A DNA stretch of 64,000 nucleotides from Nitrospiraceae bacterium UBA2600 (GCA_002339325.1 DDKK01000040.1:71157-135156); one strand, 5' to 3'; shown: positions 44,047-53,674, counted from the first letter of the stretch. Program-made: numbers and translations. Notes: a model not told the origin generated them from the letters alone.

Positions 44047-46089
44047 GTGAAAAAAACAACTGTCTGTAGACTCTGTTCAGCCTGTTGTCCCATTGAAGTA
44101 GAGGTAAATGATGGTCAATTAGTCAATGCAAGAAGACTTACTCCCTTTGAGAAAGCAATAGTATGTCCTAAGCTTGCCAATGCAAAAAATATTGTCTATT
44201 CAAAAGATAGGGTGCTAAAGCCACTTTTAAGGGAAAATCTTAGTAAGGAATTTAGAGAGGTTTCATGGCAGGAGGCACTGGATTTTATCGCTAATAAAGT
44301 TAATAAAGTAAAAAACTCCTACGGAGCTCAATCTATCGCACTTCTTAGGGGAATGGCTGCTGATTGGGGAACTCCCTGGGATTATGCTGTAAGGCTCATG
44401 AGTGCCCTTGGCTCTCCAAATGCCCTCGGAAACGGCTCTGTCTGCTTTGTTGCAAGAGAGATTGCCCATACCTATACTTATGGAGCAATTACAATTCCTC
44501 AGCCAAAGGATGCAAAATGTATTGTGATATGGGGGAAAAATGATAGAAATACATTGCCAGTCATGGCAGAGGCAATAATTCATGCGAAAGAACGTGGAGC
44601 GAAATTAATAGTTATAGACCCTGTAAAGACTTTCTTTGCAGAGATTGCAGACCTTTGGCTTCGGATAAAACCTGCCCATGATGGAGCCCTTGCAATGGCT
44701 TTGTCTAAGGTTATAGTTGAAGAGGGATTATATGATAGAGATTTCGTTGAGAGATACTGCGAGGGTTTTGATGCCTTAAGGGAAGTGCTTTCAAAGTTTG
44801 ATTTAGGCGAGTTATCTGAGAAAACCTCAATCCCCGTTGAGCTCATAAAGGATGCAGCAAGGCTTTATGCAACAGTGAAGCCCGCATGCATCATTGATGG
44901 AAATGGTATTGACATGCAGACAGATGTCTTTCAAGCAACAAGGGCAGTATGTATCCTTAGGGCACTCACAGGAAATATTGACATTCAAGGCGGAGACTTT
45001 ATACCTCAGCCGATTCCCCTTACGAATGTCCAGTTAAGAGAAAAGGTTGTAGATGTACCATCAGTTATGCTTGATTATCCCCACTTTGAAAAATTCCATC
45101 CCACTTGGGGACTTCACGGACAGTCCTGCCTAATTGATGCAATCATTGAGGAGAAGCCCTATCCTGTAAAGTTTCTCTTTGTCCAGTCGGGAAATCCAGC
45201 TGTTACAATGATGGATTCAGGAAGAGTAAGGGAGGCTTTGAAGCGTCTTGACTGTCTTGTAATGATAGATATGTTTAAAAACAAAACAGCTGAGTTTGCC
45301 CATGTAATTTTGCCTGCTTCAAGCTGTTTTGAGAAGACACAGATTAATAGGGCATACATAAGAAACTGTTTCATAATGCTTCAGCAGAAGGTAATTGAAC
45401 CCCTTGGTGAGAGCAAGGAAGACATTGAAATAGTCTTTGAACTTGCTAAGGCTTTAGGAGTCGGAGATTATTTCCCTTGGGATACAGTAGAGGAAGCCCT
45501 TGATTTTCAGCTTAAACCAACAGGTTTGACAGTAAAGACTCTAAAAGAGAATCCTCAAGGGATATGGTATGAAAAACCTCGCTTTAAAAAGTATGAAACT
45601 GAGGGACTTAAAACTCCTTCAGGAAAAGTTGAGATTTTCTCTCAAAGCCTTGCCGATACAGACCATGATCCAATACCCTTTTTGAATGGATTCCATAGAG
45701 ACCCAATTAGTTTTAGTGGAAAGGGTGACTTGAAATTCATAGGAATAAGTGGAGAAAGAGTGAACTGCTACACCCATACCCAGTTTAGAAAGATTGGGGA
45801 ACTGAGAAAGCTTGACAGAGAACCCTTCATAGACATCAATCCAAAAGATGCGGGAAAGCTCAATATTCACGATGGTGACCTATTGAAAGTCTCCACACCA
45901 AGAGGAGAGGTAAAGATGAAGGCAAGAGTTTCAGAGCTGGTTGGTGAGGGAGTTTTAAGAATAGCTTGGGGATGGGGTGAGGAGTCTGACCAGTGGAACC
46001 TAAACGCTCTCACCGATGATTTTGAAAGAGACCCTATTACATGCACTCCTTCAGGAAGAAGTTTTTACTGTAAAGTGGAAAAGGTGTAA
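44047..46089 (+). CDS. Molybdopterin oxidoreductase with 4Fe-4S cluster
   Basis: The 680-residue protein starts at GTG, with AGGAG upstream. The N-terminal Fe-S motif is Cys7-x2-Cys10-x3-Cys14 plus CPK near residue 40, followed by the DMSO-reductase-family catalytic domain (GNGSVCFVAREIAH, in which the Cys is a likely Mo ligand) and the C-terminal dinucleotide-binding domain (INPKDAGKLNIHDGDLLKVSTPRG). No Tat signal is seen, so it is cytoplasmic. Formate dehydrogenase-like or biotin/TMAO-sulfoxide-reductase-like activity is possible; its place before an Msr fusion suggests sulfoxide reduction, which is inference. Confidence 0.85.
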   Translation: MKKTTVCRLCSACCPIEVEVNDGQLVNARRLTPFEKAIVCPKLANAKNIVYSKDRVLKPLLRENLSKEFREVSWQEALDFIANKVNKVKNSYGAQSIALLRGMAADWGTPWDYAVRLMSALGSPNALGNGSVCFVAREIAHTYTYGAITIPQPKDAKCIVIWGKNDRNTLPVMAEAIIHAKERGAKLIVIDPVKTFFAEIADLWLRIKPAHDGALAMALSKVIVEEGLYDRDFVERYCEGFDALREVLSKFDLGELSEKTSIPVELIKDAARLYATVKPACIIDGNGIDMQTDVFQATRAVCILRALTGNIDIQGGDFIPQPIPLTNVQLREKVVDVPSVMLDYPHFEKFHPTWGLHGQSCLIDAIIEEKPYPVKFLFVQSGNPAVTMMDSGRVREALKRLDCLVMIDMFKNKTAEFAHVILPASSCFEKTQINRAYIRNCFIMLQQKVIEPLGESKEDIEIVFELAKALGVGDYFPWDTVEEALDFQLKPTGLTVKTLKENPQGIWYEKPRFKKYETEGLKTPSGKVEIFSQSLADTDHDPIPFLNGFHRDPISFSGKGDLKFIGISGERVNCYTHTQFRKIGELRKLDREPFIDINPKDAGKLNIHDGDLLKVSTPRGEVKMKARVSELVGEGVLRIAWGWGEESDQWNLNALTDDFERDPITCTPSGRSFYCKVEKV

Positions 46090-46094
46090 GAAAA

Positions 46095-47006
46095 ATGAAA
46101 AAAGAGAAACTCACTCCAATGCAACACTATGTATTTAGAGAGGGAGGGACAGAGCCTCCTTTTCAGAATGAGTATTGGAACAATAAAGAACATGGTCTTT
46201 ATGTGGACATCGTAAACGGAGATGTCCTATTTTCCTCTCTTGATAAATTTGACTCAGGCACTGGTTGGCCCAGTTTCACTAAACCTGTCCATGAGGAACT
46301 TATTGAAAAAAGACTTGATACCTCTTACGGAATGATTAGAACAGAGGTTAGGACAAAGAGAACGGACGGACATCTTGGACATGTCTTTGAGGATGGACCA
46401 CCTCCTACCGGGCTTAGATACTGTATTAACTCAGCAGCTCTGCGATTTGTTCCTCTTGAACGTCTTGTTGAGGAGGGATACATTGATTACTTGCCCATGT
46501 TTAAGGACTTAAAAAGAGATTTTGAACAGATAATCCTTGGTGGAGGCTGTTTCTGGGGTGTTCAGGCATATTTTAAAAGGGTTAAGGGAGTTAATCGCAC
46601 AGTAGTTGGATACTCCGGTGGATGGAAGGAGCATCCTACCTATGAAGAGGTATGCACAGGTAGGACTGGTCATGCAGAGGTTATCTTAGTTACCTTTGAC
46701 CCTAAAGTAATAAGTCTTGAGAGGATTCTTAGACACTTTTTTAAGATTCACGACCCGAGCACAAAGGACCGTCAAGGACCTGATATTGGTCCTCAGTATC
46801 GTTCAGCTATTTACTATTTTGATGAAGCACAGAAGGAGATTATCGATAAAGTAATTGAGGAAGTCAAGTCTAAGGGGATAAGGGTTACAACAGAAGTATC
46901 TAAGGCAAAGAACTTTTATAAAGCAGAAGAGTATCATCAGGACTATCTTGATAAAAACCCAGGAGGATACTGCCATGTCAATCTTAATAAAATTTGGGAT
47001 TTTTAG
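46095..47006 (+). CDS. msrBA: Methionine sulfoxide reductase MsrB-MsrA fusion
   Basis: In 303 residues the MsrB domain comes first (YVFREGGTEPPFQNEYW, SGTGWPSF, GLRYCINSAAL with Cys110) and MsrA second (LGGGCFWG with Cys152, GYSGG, GHAEVILVTFDP). The two reduce the R and S forms of methionine sulfoxide respectively. The MsrB part lacks the CxxC zinc pairs found in many homologues. There is no signal peptide. It starts 5 bases after the molybdopterin oxidoreductase stop. Confidence 0.93.
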   Translation: MKKEKLTPMQHYVFREGGTEPPFQNEYWNNKEHGLYVDIVNGDVLFSSLDKFDSGTGWPSFTKPVHEELIEKRLDTSYGMIRTEVRTKRTDGHLGHVFEDGPPPTGLRYCINSAALRFVPLERLVEEGYIDYLPMFKDLKRDFEQIILGGGCFWGVQAYFKRVKGVNRTVVGYSGGWKEHPTYEEVCTGRTGHAEVILVTFDPKVISLERILRHFFKIHDPSTKDRQGPDIGPQYRSAIYYFDEAQKEIIDKVIEEVKSKGIRVTTEVSKAKNFYKAEEYHQDYLDKNPGGYCHVNLNKIWDF

Positions 47007-47667
47007 CCTTATTCTGCTATTTAGTCTCTCAGACTCTTTTGCCGAAACTTACAGGGATAGCTTTCCACAGGGTAAAGCACAACTTAAATGGAACTTCTTT
47101 CCCCATTTTTTTCTTGACAATTTAGAGGCAGTCAAAGACAGTTCTGCACCAGATGGAGACAGTGGAGTAGGAGTGCTAAGAAATGCCAATCAAGGAGGTT
47201 TTGCTGCCTTAAGTTACGCAGTAACTGAAGAGGTATCGAATTTTTATCTTGAATCTTATGTTTTATGTCCTGTCACAGATAAAGAAAAGGGTCAACTTTC
47301 AGGACTTGCCTTTCTGATTGACCCAGTAAATTCAAGGTTTTATCGATTTATCTGTGACTTTAACGGCAAAGACCCTTCTCTTAATGTGGCATACATAGGC
47401 AAGGATACAAGACACTTTCCTGTCTATCTCAAATTCTGGAAGGAGAGGGAGATACCTGGTGGAGTTCCTAAGAAGGCAGGATGGCACAAGATGGCAGTGA
47501 GGGTGAGGGATGGAAAAGCAAAATTTTACTGGAATGAAAAGGAATTATCGGGAACAGTTGATGTATCAAGAATAAATAGAGGATTTGTCGGAGTCTACGC
47601 AAACTTTGTTGGCGGTCTTGGAGGAGCTGAGACAAAGATTGACTCCTTTATTCTTAAAGTTGAGTGA
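46975..47667 (+). CDS. Exported protein, concanavalin/DUF1080-like
   Basis: The 230-residue product has a signal peptide (KFGIFSLILLFSLSDSFA, cleavage after about residue 21), then a beta-rich domain with NFYLESYVLCPVTD, KAGWHKMAVRVRDGKAKFYW and GFVGVYANFVGG, the pattern of LamG/DUF1080-type sugar-binding jelly rolls. The ATG at 46975 was chosen because AGGAGG lies 9 bases upstream; it sits inside the end of msrBA (32-base overlap). Its ligand is unknown. Confidence 0.7.
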   Translation: MSILIKFGIFSLILLFSLSDSFAETYRDSFPQGKAQLKWNFFPHFFLDNLEAVKDSSAPDGDSGVGVLRNANQGGFAALSYAVTEEVSNFYLESYVLCPVTDKEKGQLSGLAFLIDPVNSRFYRFICDFNGKDPSLNVAYIGKDTRHFPVYLKFWKEREIPGGVPKKAGWHKMAVRVRDGKAKFYWNEKELSGTVDVSRINRGFVGVYANFVGGLGGAETKIDSFILKVE

Positions 47668-47670
47668 GAA

Positions 47671-48552
47671 TTGACAGAGATAGGCTTTGGAATATTCTGC
47701 ACAAACGGAGATGGGAAACTTTCGACAAATCACACTTTTAGACTTAAAAACCTCACCTTTGACAGAGTCTTTGAGGCATTTCTTAAGAATCTAAGTGATT
47801 TTTTCAAACTTCTTGACCTATGCAAAAGAGAAAAAATCGAAGTATTCAGACTTGGCTCAAACTTTATCCCCTATGCATCCCATAGGGATTTCAAAGAGGA
47901 ATGGTTTGGCAAACTTGAGTCCTATCTGAAAGAGGCTTCGGAGAGGCTAAAGGAATATCCACTCAGAATAACCATGCATCCGGGACAATTTGTAATACTA
48001 AATTCGCCAAAGAGTGAAGTCATTGAAAACTCTCTAAGAGAGCTTGAATATCATTTTTGGGTTCTTGATAGTCTTGGGGTTGGTGATGAAGGCATTGTAA
48101 TTATCCATGTTGGAGGGGTTTATGGTGATAGAGAGCGCTCAATTGATAGATTTATGGTGAATATAGAGAAAAACAAATGGCTAAAAATAAGGCTTACTGT
48201 CGAGAATGATGAAAAACTTTTCAATGCAAGAGAGGTGTTAAATATTGCTAAGAATTTAGGGATACCCTTTGTTTTTGATTTTTTTCATCATCGTCTGAAT
48301 CCTTCTGAGATTGAACTTAAAGAAGTCTTCAATACATGGATAGGCAAAGGAGTTCCGAAAATGCATCTTTCATCGGCAGGAGAAGGAAGAATAGGGAGTC
48401 ATGGAGATTATATAAATACTGAAGATTTCCTCGAGCTCTATAAAATGATTAAAGATAGCGACGTAACAAGAGTTCATATTATGATTGAAGCTAAGAAAAA
48501 GGAGAAGGCTTTAGAAAAGTTGAGAAAATCCTTACTGCCTGTTAAGCTTTAG
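47671..48552 (+). CDS. uvsE: UV damage endonuclease (UvsE/UVDE-like)
   Basis: The 293-residue TIM-barrel protein has UVDE features: FRLGSNFIPYASH, LRITMHPGQFVILNSP, IVIIHVGGVYGDRERS, LTVENDEK and FDFFHHRLNP, which supply the His/Glu/Asp metal ligands. The family nicks DNA 5' of UV photoproducts and other lesions. Translation appears to start at TTG, 4 bases after the preceding stop; no in-frame ATG fits the conserved N-terminus. It ends the rightward stress/repair series. Confidence 0.87.
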   Translation: MTEIGFGIFCTNGDGKLSTNHTFRLKNLTFDRVFEAFLKNLSDFFKLLDLCKREKIEVFRLGSNFIPYASHRDFKEEWFGKLESYLKEASERLKEYPLRITMHPGQFVILNSPKSEVIENSLRELEYHFWVLDSLGVGDEGIVIIHVGGVYGDRERSIDRFMVNIEKNKWLKIRLTVENDEKLFNAREVLNIAKNLGIPFVFDFFHHRLNPSEIELKEVFNTWIGKGVPKMHLSSAGEGRIGSHGDYINTEDFLELYKMIKDSDVTRVHIMIEAKKKEKALEKLRKSLLPVKL

Positions 48553-48593
48553 AATTTAGAAATCCGGTATTTAAGTTTTACTTCTCCAAAAAA

Positions 48594-49025
48594 CTAAAGA
48601 GATAAAACATCCTCCCAGCTAAGTAGCTTTATATCTTTATCCTGTAATATAGAGATTGTTTTATCAAGGTTTTCGGTTCTTAGAACGACAACCGCCTTTT
48701 CACCAGATTTTTCAACAAAGGCATAGATATACTCGATGTTTACATTTGCGTCATAAAGATATTTAAGTGCCTCTGCAAGTCCTCCTGGTTTGTCTTTAAC
48801 GGCAATGGCAATAACATTAGTGAGTTTTACGGTGAATTCATTTTTTTCAAGTATTTCTTTTGCTTTCTCAGGGTCTGTGACGATTAATCTTAATATGCCA
48901 AACTCAGAGGTATCTGCTATAGATAGAGCCCTAATGTTAATTGATGCATCAGCAAGGGCTTTTAAGGCTTCATATAGTCTTCCCCTTTTGTTTTCAAGAA
49001 AAATTGAAATTTGTTTTATTTTCAT
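48594..49025 (-). CDS. Tandem ACT-domain protein
   Basis: The 143-residue protein consists of two ACT domains: KQISIFLENKRGRLYEALKAL (residues 1-65) and IAIAVKDKPGGLAEALKYL (~70-143). ACT domains bind amino acids and regulate partner proteins. It is the last gene behind a phenylacetate-CoA ligase; stand-alone ACT proteins of this size regularly follow such ligases in anaerobes and probably sense aromatic amino acids. AGGAGG precedes the ATG. Confidence 0.88.
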   Translation of the reverse strand: MKIKQISIFLENKRGRLYEALKALADASINIRALSIADTSEFGILRLIVTDPEKAKEILEKNEFTVKLTNVIAIAVKDKPGGLAEALKYLYDANVNIEYIYAFVEKSGEKAVVVLRTENLDKTISILQDKDIKLLSWEDVLSL

Positions 49026-49036
49026 TTTTTAACCTC

Positions 49037-50341
49037 CTATTCATTTAGACTTCTTTTGTCTATAATTCTTTTTGCTTTACCTTCGCTTCTTGGAAGGCTC
49101 TTGGGTTCGACAAGCGTTACTTTTACTCTTATTCCAACTATCTCTTCAATGCGTCTTTCAAGCTTCCTCTTAAGATTTTCAAGATGTTTGATTTCATCTG
49201 AAAAGCTCTCACGCGACATCTCCACCATAACTTCTATTTCGTCAAGATGTTGAGGTCTTGTTATAACTATTTGATAGTGGGGTTCTACTCCCTGTACCTC
49301 AAGTATAGCCTTTTCAATCTGATATGGAAACAGCATTACACCCCTTACTTTTATCATGTCATCGGTTCTTCCTCTGATTCTCTCTATCCTTGCAAATGTT
49401 CTTCCACAGGCGCACTTTTCTCTTATAAGAGACGTAATATCTCTTGTCCTAAATCTGAGCATCGGCATTCCTTCACGGGTAAGGGTTGTAAGAACAAGTT
49501 CTCCTCTTTTGCCTTCTGGAAGATTATCTCCTGTATCAGGGTCAATTATCTCTACTATAAAATGGTCTTCAAATACGTGCAATCCATTTTTTTCAGAACA
49601 TTCATGTGCCACACCAGGGCCAATTATCTCCGTAAGGCCGTAGATATTGTAAGCATTCAATCCAAATCTTTTCTCTATTTCATATCGCATAGCTTCTGTC
49701 CACATCTCTGCTCCAAAACATCCTGCCTTTAGTTTTAGAGTAGTTGGTTGGATTCCCATCTCTTCAGCAACTTCGGCCATGTAGAGGGCATATGACGGTG
49801 TGCATGTTAATATGGTAGTTCCAAAGTCTCTCATTATCTCTATCTGTCTGCGTGTATTACCTGCTGAGGCTGGAACTATCATAGAGCCAATTTTTCGAGC
49901 TCCATAGTGAACTCCAAACCCTCCTGTAAACAGTCCATATCCATAAGCAACTTGAACTATATCGTTCTTTGTTGCGCCTGCCATAGTAAGACATCTTGCC
50001 ATTACCTCTGACCATATCTCAATATCTTGCAGCGTGTATCCAGCTACCACAGGTTTTCCAGTAGTGCCACTTGACATATGAATCTCTACAATTTCACTTA
50101 AAGGAGCAGCGAACATGCCAAAGGGATAAACTTCTCTGAGATCAGCCTTACTTGTGAATGGAATTTTTCTAAGGTCTTCAAGTTCTCTTATATCTTCGGG
50201 AACAACTCCGGCTTCATCAAATTTTTTCTTGTAATAGGGAACTTTCTCATAAGCTTTTTTGACCGTTTCCTTAAGTCTTTGAAGTTGTATTTCTCTTAAA
50301 TTTTCCTCTGATATACACTCTAACTCTTTATTCCAATACAT
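49037..50341 (-). CDS. paaK: Phenylacetate-CoA ligase (aryl-acid AMP-forming)
   Basis: The 434-residue adenylate-forming enzyme has the P-loop-like HMSSGTTGKPVV, NIYGLTEIIGPG and the C-terminal RTDDMIKVRGVMLFP and SEGKAKRIIDKR elements. It activates phenylacetate or a related aryl acid to the CoA thioester. It lies between two ACT-protein genes and shares high similarity with the ligase at 50801, so the pair arose by duplication. Confidence 0.9.
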   Translation of the reverse strand: MYWNKELECISEENLREIQLQRLKETVKKAYEKVPYYKKKFDEAGVVPEDIRELEDLRKIPFTSKADLREVYPFGMFAAPLSEIVEIHMSSGTTGKPVVAGYTLQDIEIWSEVMARCLTMAGATKNDIVQVAYGYGLFTGGFGVHYGARKIGSMIVPASAGNTRRQIEIMRDFGTTILTCTPSYALYMAEVAEEMGIQPTTLKLKAGCFGAEMWTEAMRYEIEKRFGLNAYNIYGLTEIIGPGVAHECSEKNGLHVFEDHFIVEIIDPDTGDNLPEGKRGELVLTTLTREGMPMLRFRTRDITSLIREKCACGRTFARIERIRGRTDDMIKVRGVMLFPYQIEKAILEVQGVEPHYQIVITRPQHLDEIEVMVEMSRESFSDEIKHLENLKRKLERRIEEIVGIRVKVTLVEPKSLPRSEGKAKRIIDKRSLNE

Positions 50342-50350
50342 AGATTCACC

Positions 50351-50779
50351 TCACTTTATATCTTCAGCATTTAAGAATCTTAAGTTCTCTCCTTTTAGCA
50401 TCTCCATAGCCTTTGCCGTATCTTCTACTTCAACTATTAAATAGGCCTTTTTTCTTGTTTCTGCTACATATACGGAAGCGCTTTCAATGTTAATGCCTTT
50501 TAAAGATAAAATCTTCACAACCTCATGAAGTCCACCTGGTTGGTCTTTCATTTCAATTCCGATTGCTTCATTGAGAGATACTGTGAACCCCTTTTCTTTG
50601 AGTAGCTTATAAGCCTCTTCCCATTTGTTAACCATGAATTTTATGATGCCAAATCCATTTGTGCTTGTTATTGAAAAGGCAAGGATATTTATATTGGCCT
50701 CTGATAGAACCTTTGTAACTCTCTCAAGTCTACCCGGTTTATTCTCTGCAAAAATAGATATCATGTAGACTTTACTCAT
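50351..50779 (-). CDS. Tandem ACT-domain protein
   Basis: The 142-residue protein has two ACT domains (ISIFAENKPGRLERVTKVL and IGIEMKDQPGGLHEVVKIL) and clear similarity to the ACT gene at 48594. The ligase-ACT unit has therefore been duplicated as a block. A good CAGGAGG lies 6 bases before the ATG. Confidence 0.88.
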   Translation of the reverse strand: MSKVYMISIFAENKPGRLERVTKVLSEANINILAFSITSTNGFGIIKFMVNKWEEAYKLLKEKGFTVSLNEAIGIEMKDQPGGLHEVVKILSLKGINIESASVYVAETRKKAYLIVEVEDTAKAMEMLKGENLRFLNAEDIK

Positions 50780-50800
50780 AGATAACCTCCTGTTATGGCT

Positions 50801-52096
50801 TTAAATAGTTCTTTTATCAATCACTCTCTTTGCCTTGCCTTCACTGACTGGTAAAGTGCCGGGCTCGAGAAGTTCAACCTTTGGTTTTACCATCGTGGCA
50901 GAACGTATTTTTTCAATTATCTCCTCTTTCATCTTAATGAGTCTCTCAATTTTTCCGTCGAAAAGCTCTCTGTCAAGTTCAACTTTAACTGTCATCTCGT
51001 CATAGGACTCCAAAACAATCTGGTAATTCTGCGCCACACCTTTTATTCCCATTAAGACCCTTTCAATCTGCTGAGGGAAGATATTTACTCCTTTCACTAT
51101 GAACATGTCATCGGATCTTCCGAGTATTCTTGAAATTCTCCTGTGCGTTCTTCCACATTTACAGGGTTCAGAGATTATTTTAGTTAAATCTCTTGTTCTG
51201 TATCTAATCAGCGGCATCGCTTCTCTGTTTAAAGTTGTAAGAACAAGCTCGCCAATCTCACCTTCAGGTAGAGGTTCGCCAGTCTCTGGATTAATAACCT
51301 CCATTAGAAAATTGTCTTCCCAAATATGTAGTCCAGCTTTATACTTACATTCAAAACCCACTCCAGGACCGTTCATCTCTGTTAGACCATAACAGTTGTA
51401 TATGTCTATGCCTAACATATCTTCGATTTTTTTCCTTGTCTCCTCTGAGTATGGCTCAGCACCTAAATATGCTCTCTTTAGTTTTAGTTCTTTTCTTGGG
51501 TCAATTCCTTTATCGTGGATAACTGAAGCTACATAAAGAGCATAACTTGGAGTTATGTGTAACATTGTTGTGCCAAAATCTCTCATTAAATTTATCTGCC
51601 TTTCCGTATTACCAGGACCAGCAGGGATAACGAGAATTCCCACCTTTTCTGCTCCATAATGCATTACAAAAGCGCCGGTGAAAAGTCCATAGGTCATGCT
51701 ATTCTGAAGAATATCTCCTCTTCCAGCACCTGTCATTACGAGACAGCGAGCAATAAGTTCTGCAGAGTTGTTTATGTCTCTTTTTGAAAAAAATATTGCC
51801 TTTGGTTTACCAGTTGTACCGCTCGATGTATGTAATCTGAGGAGTTTTTCCACAGGAAGGGTAACTAAACCAAAAGGGTAATCTATGTATAAGTCTTCTT
51901 TCGTGGTAAAGGGAAGTTTATTAATATCCTCAAGGTGATTGATTCGCTCTGGAGTTACATTGGCTTCTTTAAATTTAGCTCTGTAATGAGGGACTTTTTG
52001 ATATACTCTTCTCAGAGTTTTCTTAAGTCTTTCAAGTTGAAGTTCCTTTAGTTTTTTCCTCTCTAAGGTTTCTACTTCCTTGTTCCAGAATTGCAT
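50801..52096 (-). CDS. paaK: Phenylacetate-CoA ligase (aryl-acid AMP-forming)
   Basis: This second ligase has about 431 residues, with HTSSGTTGKPKA, NCYGLTEMNGPG, GRSDDMFIVKGVNIFP and SEGKAKRVIDKR. The ATG at 52096 follows AGGAGG by 13 bases; a TTG at 52108 is the alternative but sits directly against the Shine-Dalgarno. It overlaps the end of iorB by about 65 bases, so aryl-pyruvate and aryl-acetate steps are expressed together. Confidence 0.9.
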   Translation of the reverse strand: MQFWNKEVETLERKKLKELQLERLKKTLRRVYQKVPHYRAKFKEANVTPERINHLEDINKLPFTTKEDLYIDYPFGLVTLPVEKLLRLHTSSGTTGKPKAIFFSKRDINNSAELIARCLVMTGAGRGDILQNSMTYGLFTGAFVMHYGAEKVGILVIPAGPGNTERQINLMRDFGTTMLHITPSYALYVASVIHDKGIDPRKELKLKRAYLGAEPYSEETRKKIEDMLGIDIYNCYGLTEMNGPGVGFECKYKAGLHIWEDNFLMEVINPETGEPLPEGEIGELVLTTLNREAMPLIRYRTRDLTKIISEPCKCGRTHRRISRILGRSDDMFIVKGVNIFPQQIERVLMGIKGVAQNYQIVLESYDEMTVKVELDRELFDGKIERLIKMKEEIIEKIRSATMVKPKVELLEPGTLPVSEGKAKRVIDKRTI

Positions 52097-52688
52097 TTTC
52101 TTTTGCAAACCTCCTGCCTTCTTGGAATGCTTTTATATTTAGTTCTACTGTTTTCGGAGGGACAGAATCTTTAATTACTGCAGTCCATTCTTCGGAAGTA
52201 AAATTCAAAAAAACAGAGAGAAAACCTAAAATAACAGAGTTTTCTACCTTAACATTTCCTAAATTTTTAGCAATTTGTTCTGCATCGATTGTATAAACAT
52301 TAAATTTTTTATTTTTGAGGAGAGTTTCAATGTTTTCAGGATAATCCTTGTCTTCCGCTAAGGCAGGAGTGATTTTTTTTCTGTTCAGTATTAATATTCC
52401 ATTTGGCTTAAGAAACGCGGCATATCTTAGGGCTTCCATCTCTTCTAAGGCTACTAATATGTCTGCCTGTCCCTGAGGAATGGCTGGAGAGAAGATTTTT
52501 TCTCCAAATCTTATGTGTCCAATGACGCTTCCACCCCTTTGAGCCATTCCATGAATTTCACTTTCTTTAACGTCAAGTCCGCTGTTGAATGCCACATGGG
52601 CAATAATACGGCTTGCAAGAACAATTCCTTGACCTCCTGTACCAGCAAGTACAATGTTCGTTGTTTTCATAGTTGTGAATTTTACCAT
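52032..52688 (-). CDS. iorB: Indolepyruvate:ferredoxin oxidoreductase, beta subunit
   Basis: The 218-residue protein has the gamma-type OFOR fold (IVLAGTGGQGIVLASRIIAHVA, ESEIHGMAQRGGSVIGHIRFG), as in IorB. IorAB converts indole-, phenyl- and hydroxyphenylpyruvate to aryl-acetyl-CoA with ferredoxin reduction. It is the first gene of the iorB-paaK-ACT-paaK-ACT operon. The catalytic IorA subunit is not in the window. No Shine-Dalgarno is seen; a start 6 codons downstream is possible. Confidence 0.87.
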   Translation of the reverse strand: MVKFTTMKTTNIVLAGTGGQGIVLASRIIAHVAFNSGLDVKESEIHGMAQRGGSVIGHIRFGEKIFSPAIPQGQADILVALEEMEALRYAAFLKPNGILILNRKKITPALAEDKDYPENIETLLKNKKFNVYTIDAEQIAKNLGNVKVENSVILGFLSVFLNFTSEEWTAVIKDSVPPKTVELNIKAFQEGRRFAKENAILEQGSRNLREEKTKGTST

Positions 52689-52907
52689 AGTAAAAAATCA
52701 ATTTGCAAATGCCGGCATGAGTATACATCCCTTTGCTTATACTCTAAGTAAAACAGCCTGTTCTGTCTATATTTGAGCAAGGTGTGGTGGGTTAAAGGCA
52801 GATAGCAGAATAACAGTGCAGTTCTAAATTACCTTGAGGGTGGAATTTTTAGGTTAATTTTTTTTATAATTTGATTTTTAGATGTCTCTAAAAGGGGAGG
52901 AAAATTT

Positions 52908-53645
52908 ATGCGTGGACAAACAGCAATAATAACCGGTTCTTCAAGGGGGATAGGTAGAACTTCAGCGGAGGAGTTGGCAAAAAGAGGAGTTAACATAGTT
53001 GTAGTTGACTTAGACGAGACTGTTGCAAAAAATGCAGCCCAAGAGATAAGAGACAAATTTGGCGTTGAAACTTTAGGAGTTAAAGCAGACGTATCAAAAG
53101 CTGATGACGTAAAAGTTTTATTTGATGAGGCCGTTAAAAAATTTGAAAAGATAGAGATTCTTGTGAACAATGCAGGAATAACAAGAGATAATTTGCTGAT
53201 TAGAATGAAAGACGAAGAGTGGGATGCTGTTTTAAATATCAATCTAAAGGGTGCTTTTCTTTGCTGTCGTGAGGCCGTGAAGGTTATGTCAAAAAATAAG
53301 TATGGTAGAATAATAAATATTGCCTCTGTAGTGGCCTTCATAGGAAATCCAGGCCAGGTTAACTACTCTGCTTCTAAAGCAGGTTTAGTTGCTCTTACAA
53401 AAACTCTTGCTAAGGAGTATGCGTCAAGAGGTATAACTGTAAATGCTGTTGCCCCGGGTTTTATTCAGACGGCAATGACAGACAAATTGCCTGAAAAAGT
53501 TAAGGAGGAGATGTTAAGAATGATTCCTCTGTCGAGGTTTGGAACTACAGAGGATGTGGCAAATGCTATAATATTTTTAGCATTACCAGAGTCAGGCTAC
53601 ATAACCGGTCAGGTTATTCACGTAAATGGTGGCATGTACATGTAA
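52908..53645 (+). CDS. fabG: 3-oxoacyl-[acyl-carrier-protein] reductase
   Basis: The 245-residue short-chain dehydrogenase has TGSSRGIG for NADPH (residues 10-17), NNAGITRDNLLIRM, the catalytic Ser in NIASVVAFIG and YSASKAG. It reduces 3-oxoacyl-ACP in fatty acid elongation. GGGGAGG is a strong ribosome site. It leads fabG-acpP-fabF-rnc. Confidence 0.95.
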   Translation: MRGQTAIITGSSRGIGRTSAEELAKRGVNIVVVDLDETVAKNAAQEIRDKFGVETLGVKADVSKADDVKVLFDEAVKKFEKIEILVNNAGITRDNLLIRMKDEEWDAVLNINLKGAFLCCREAVKVMSKNKYGRIINIASVVAFIGNPGQVNYSASKAGLVALTKTLAKEYASRGITVNAVAPGFIQTAMTDKLPEKVKEEMLRMIPLSRFGTTEDVANAIIFLALPESGYITGQVIHVNGGMYM

Positions 53646-53674
53646 AAAAGAAAACGAATGAAGGAGGTATGTAA

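Noticed and set aside
52689..52907. GAGTATA...TATACTC inverted repeat upstream of fabG as a FapR-like operator
   Set aside because: The arms are 7 bases and far from a convincing promoter; no regulator gene is linked.
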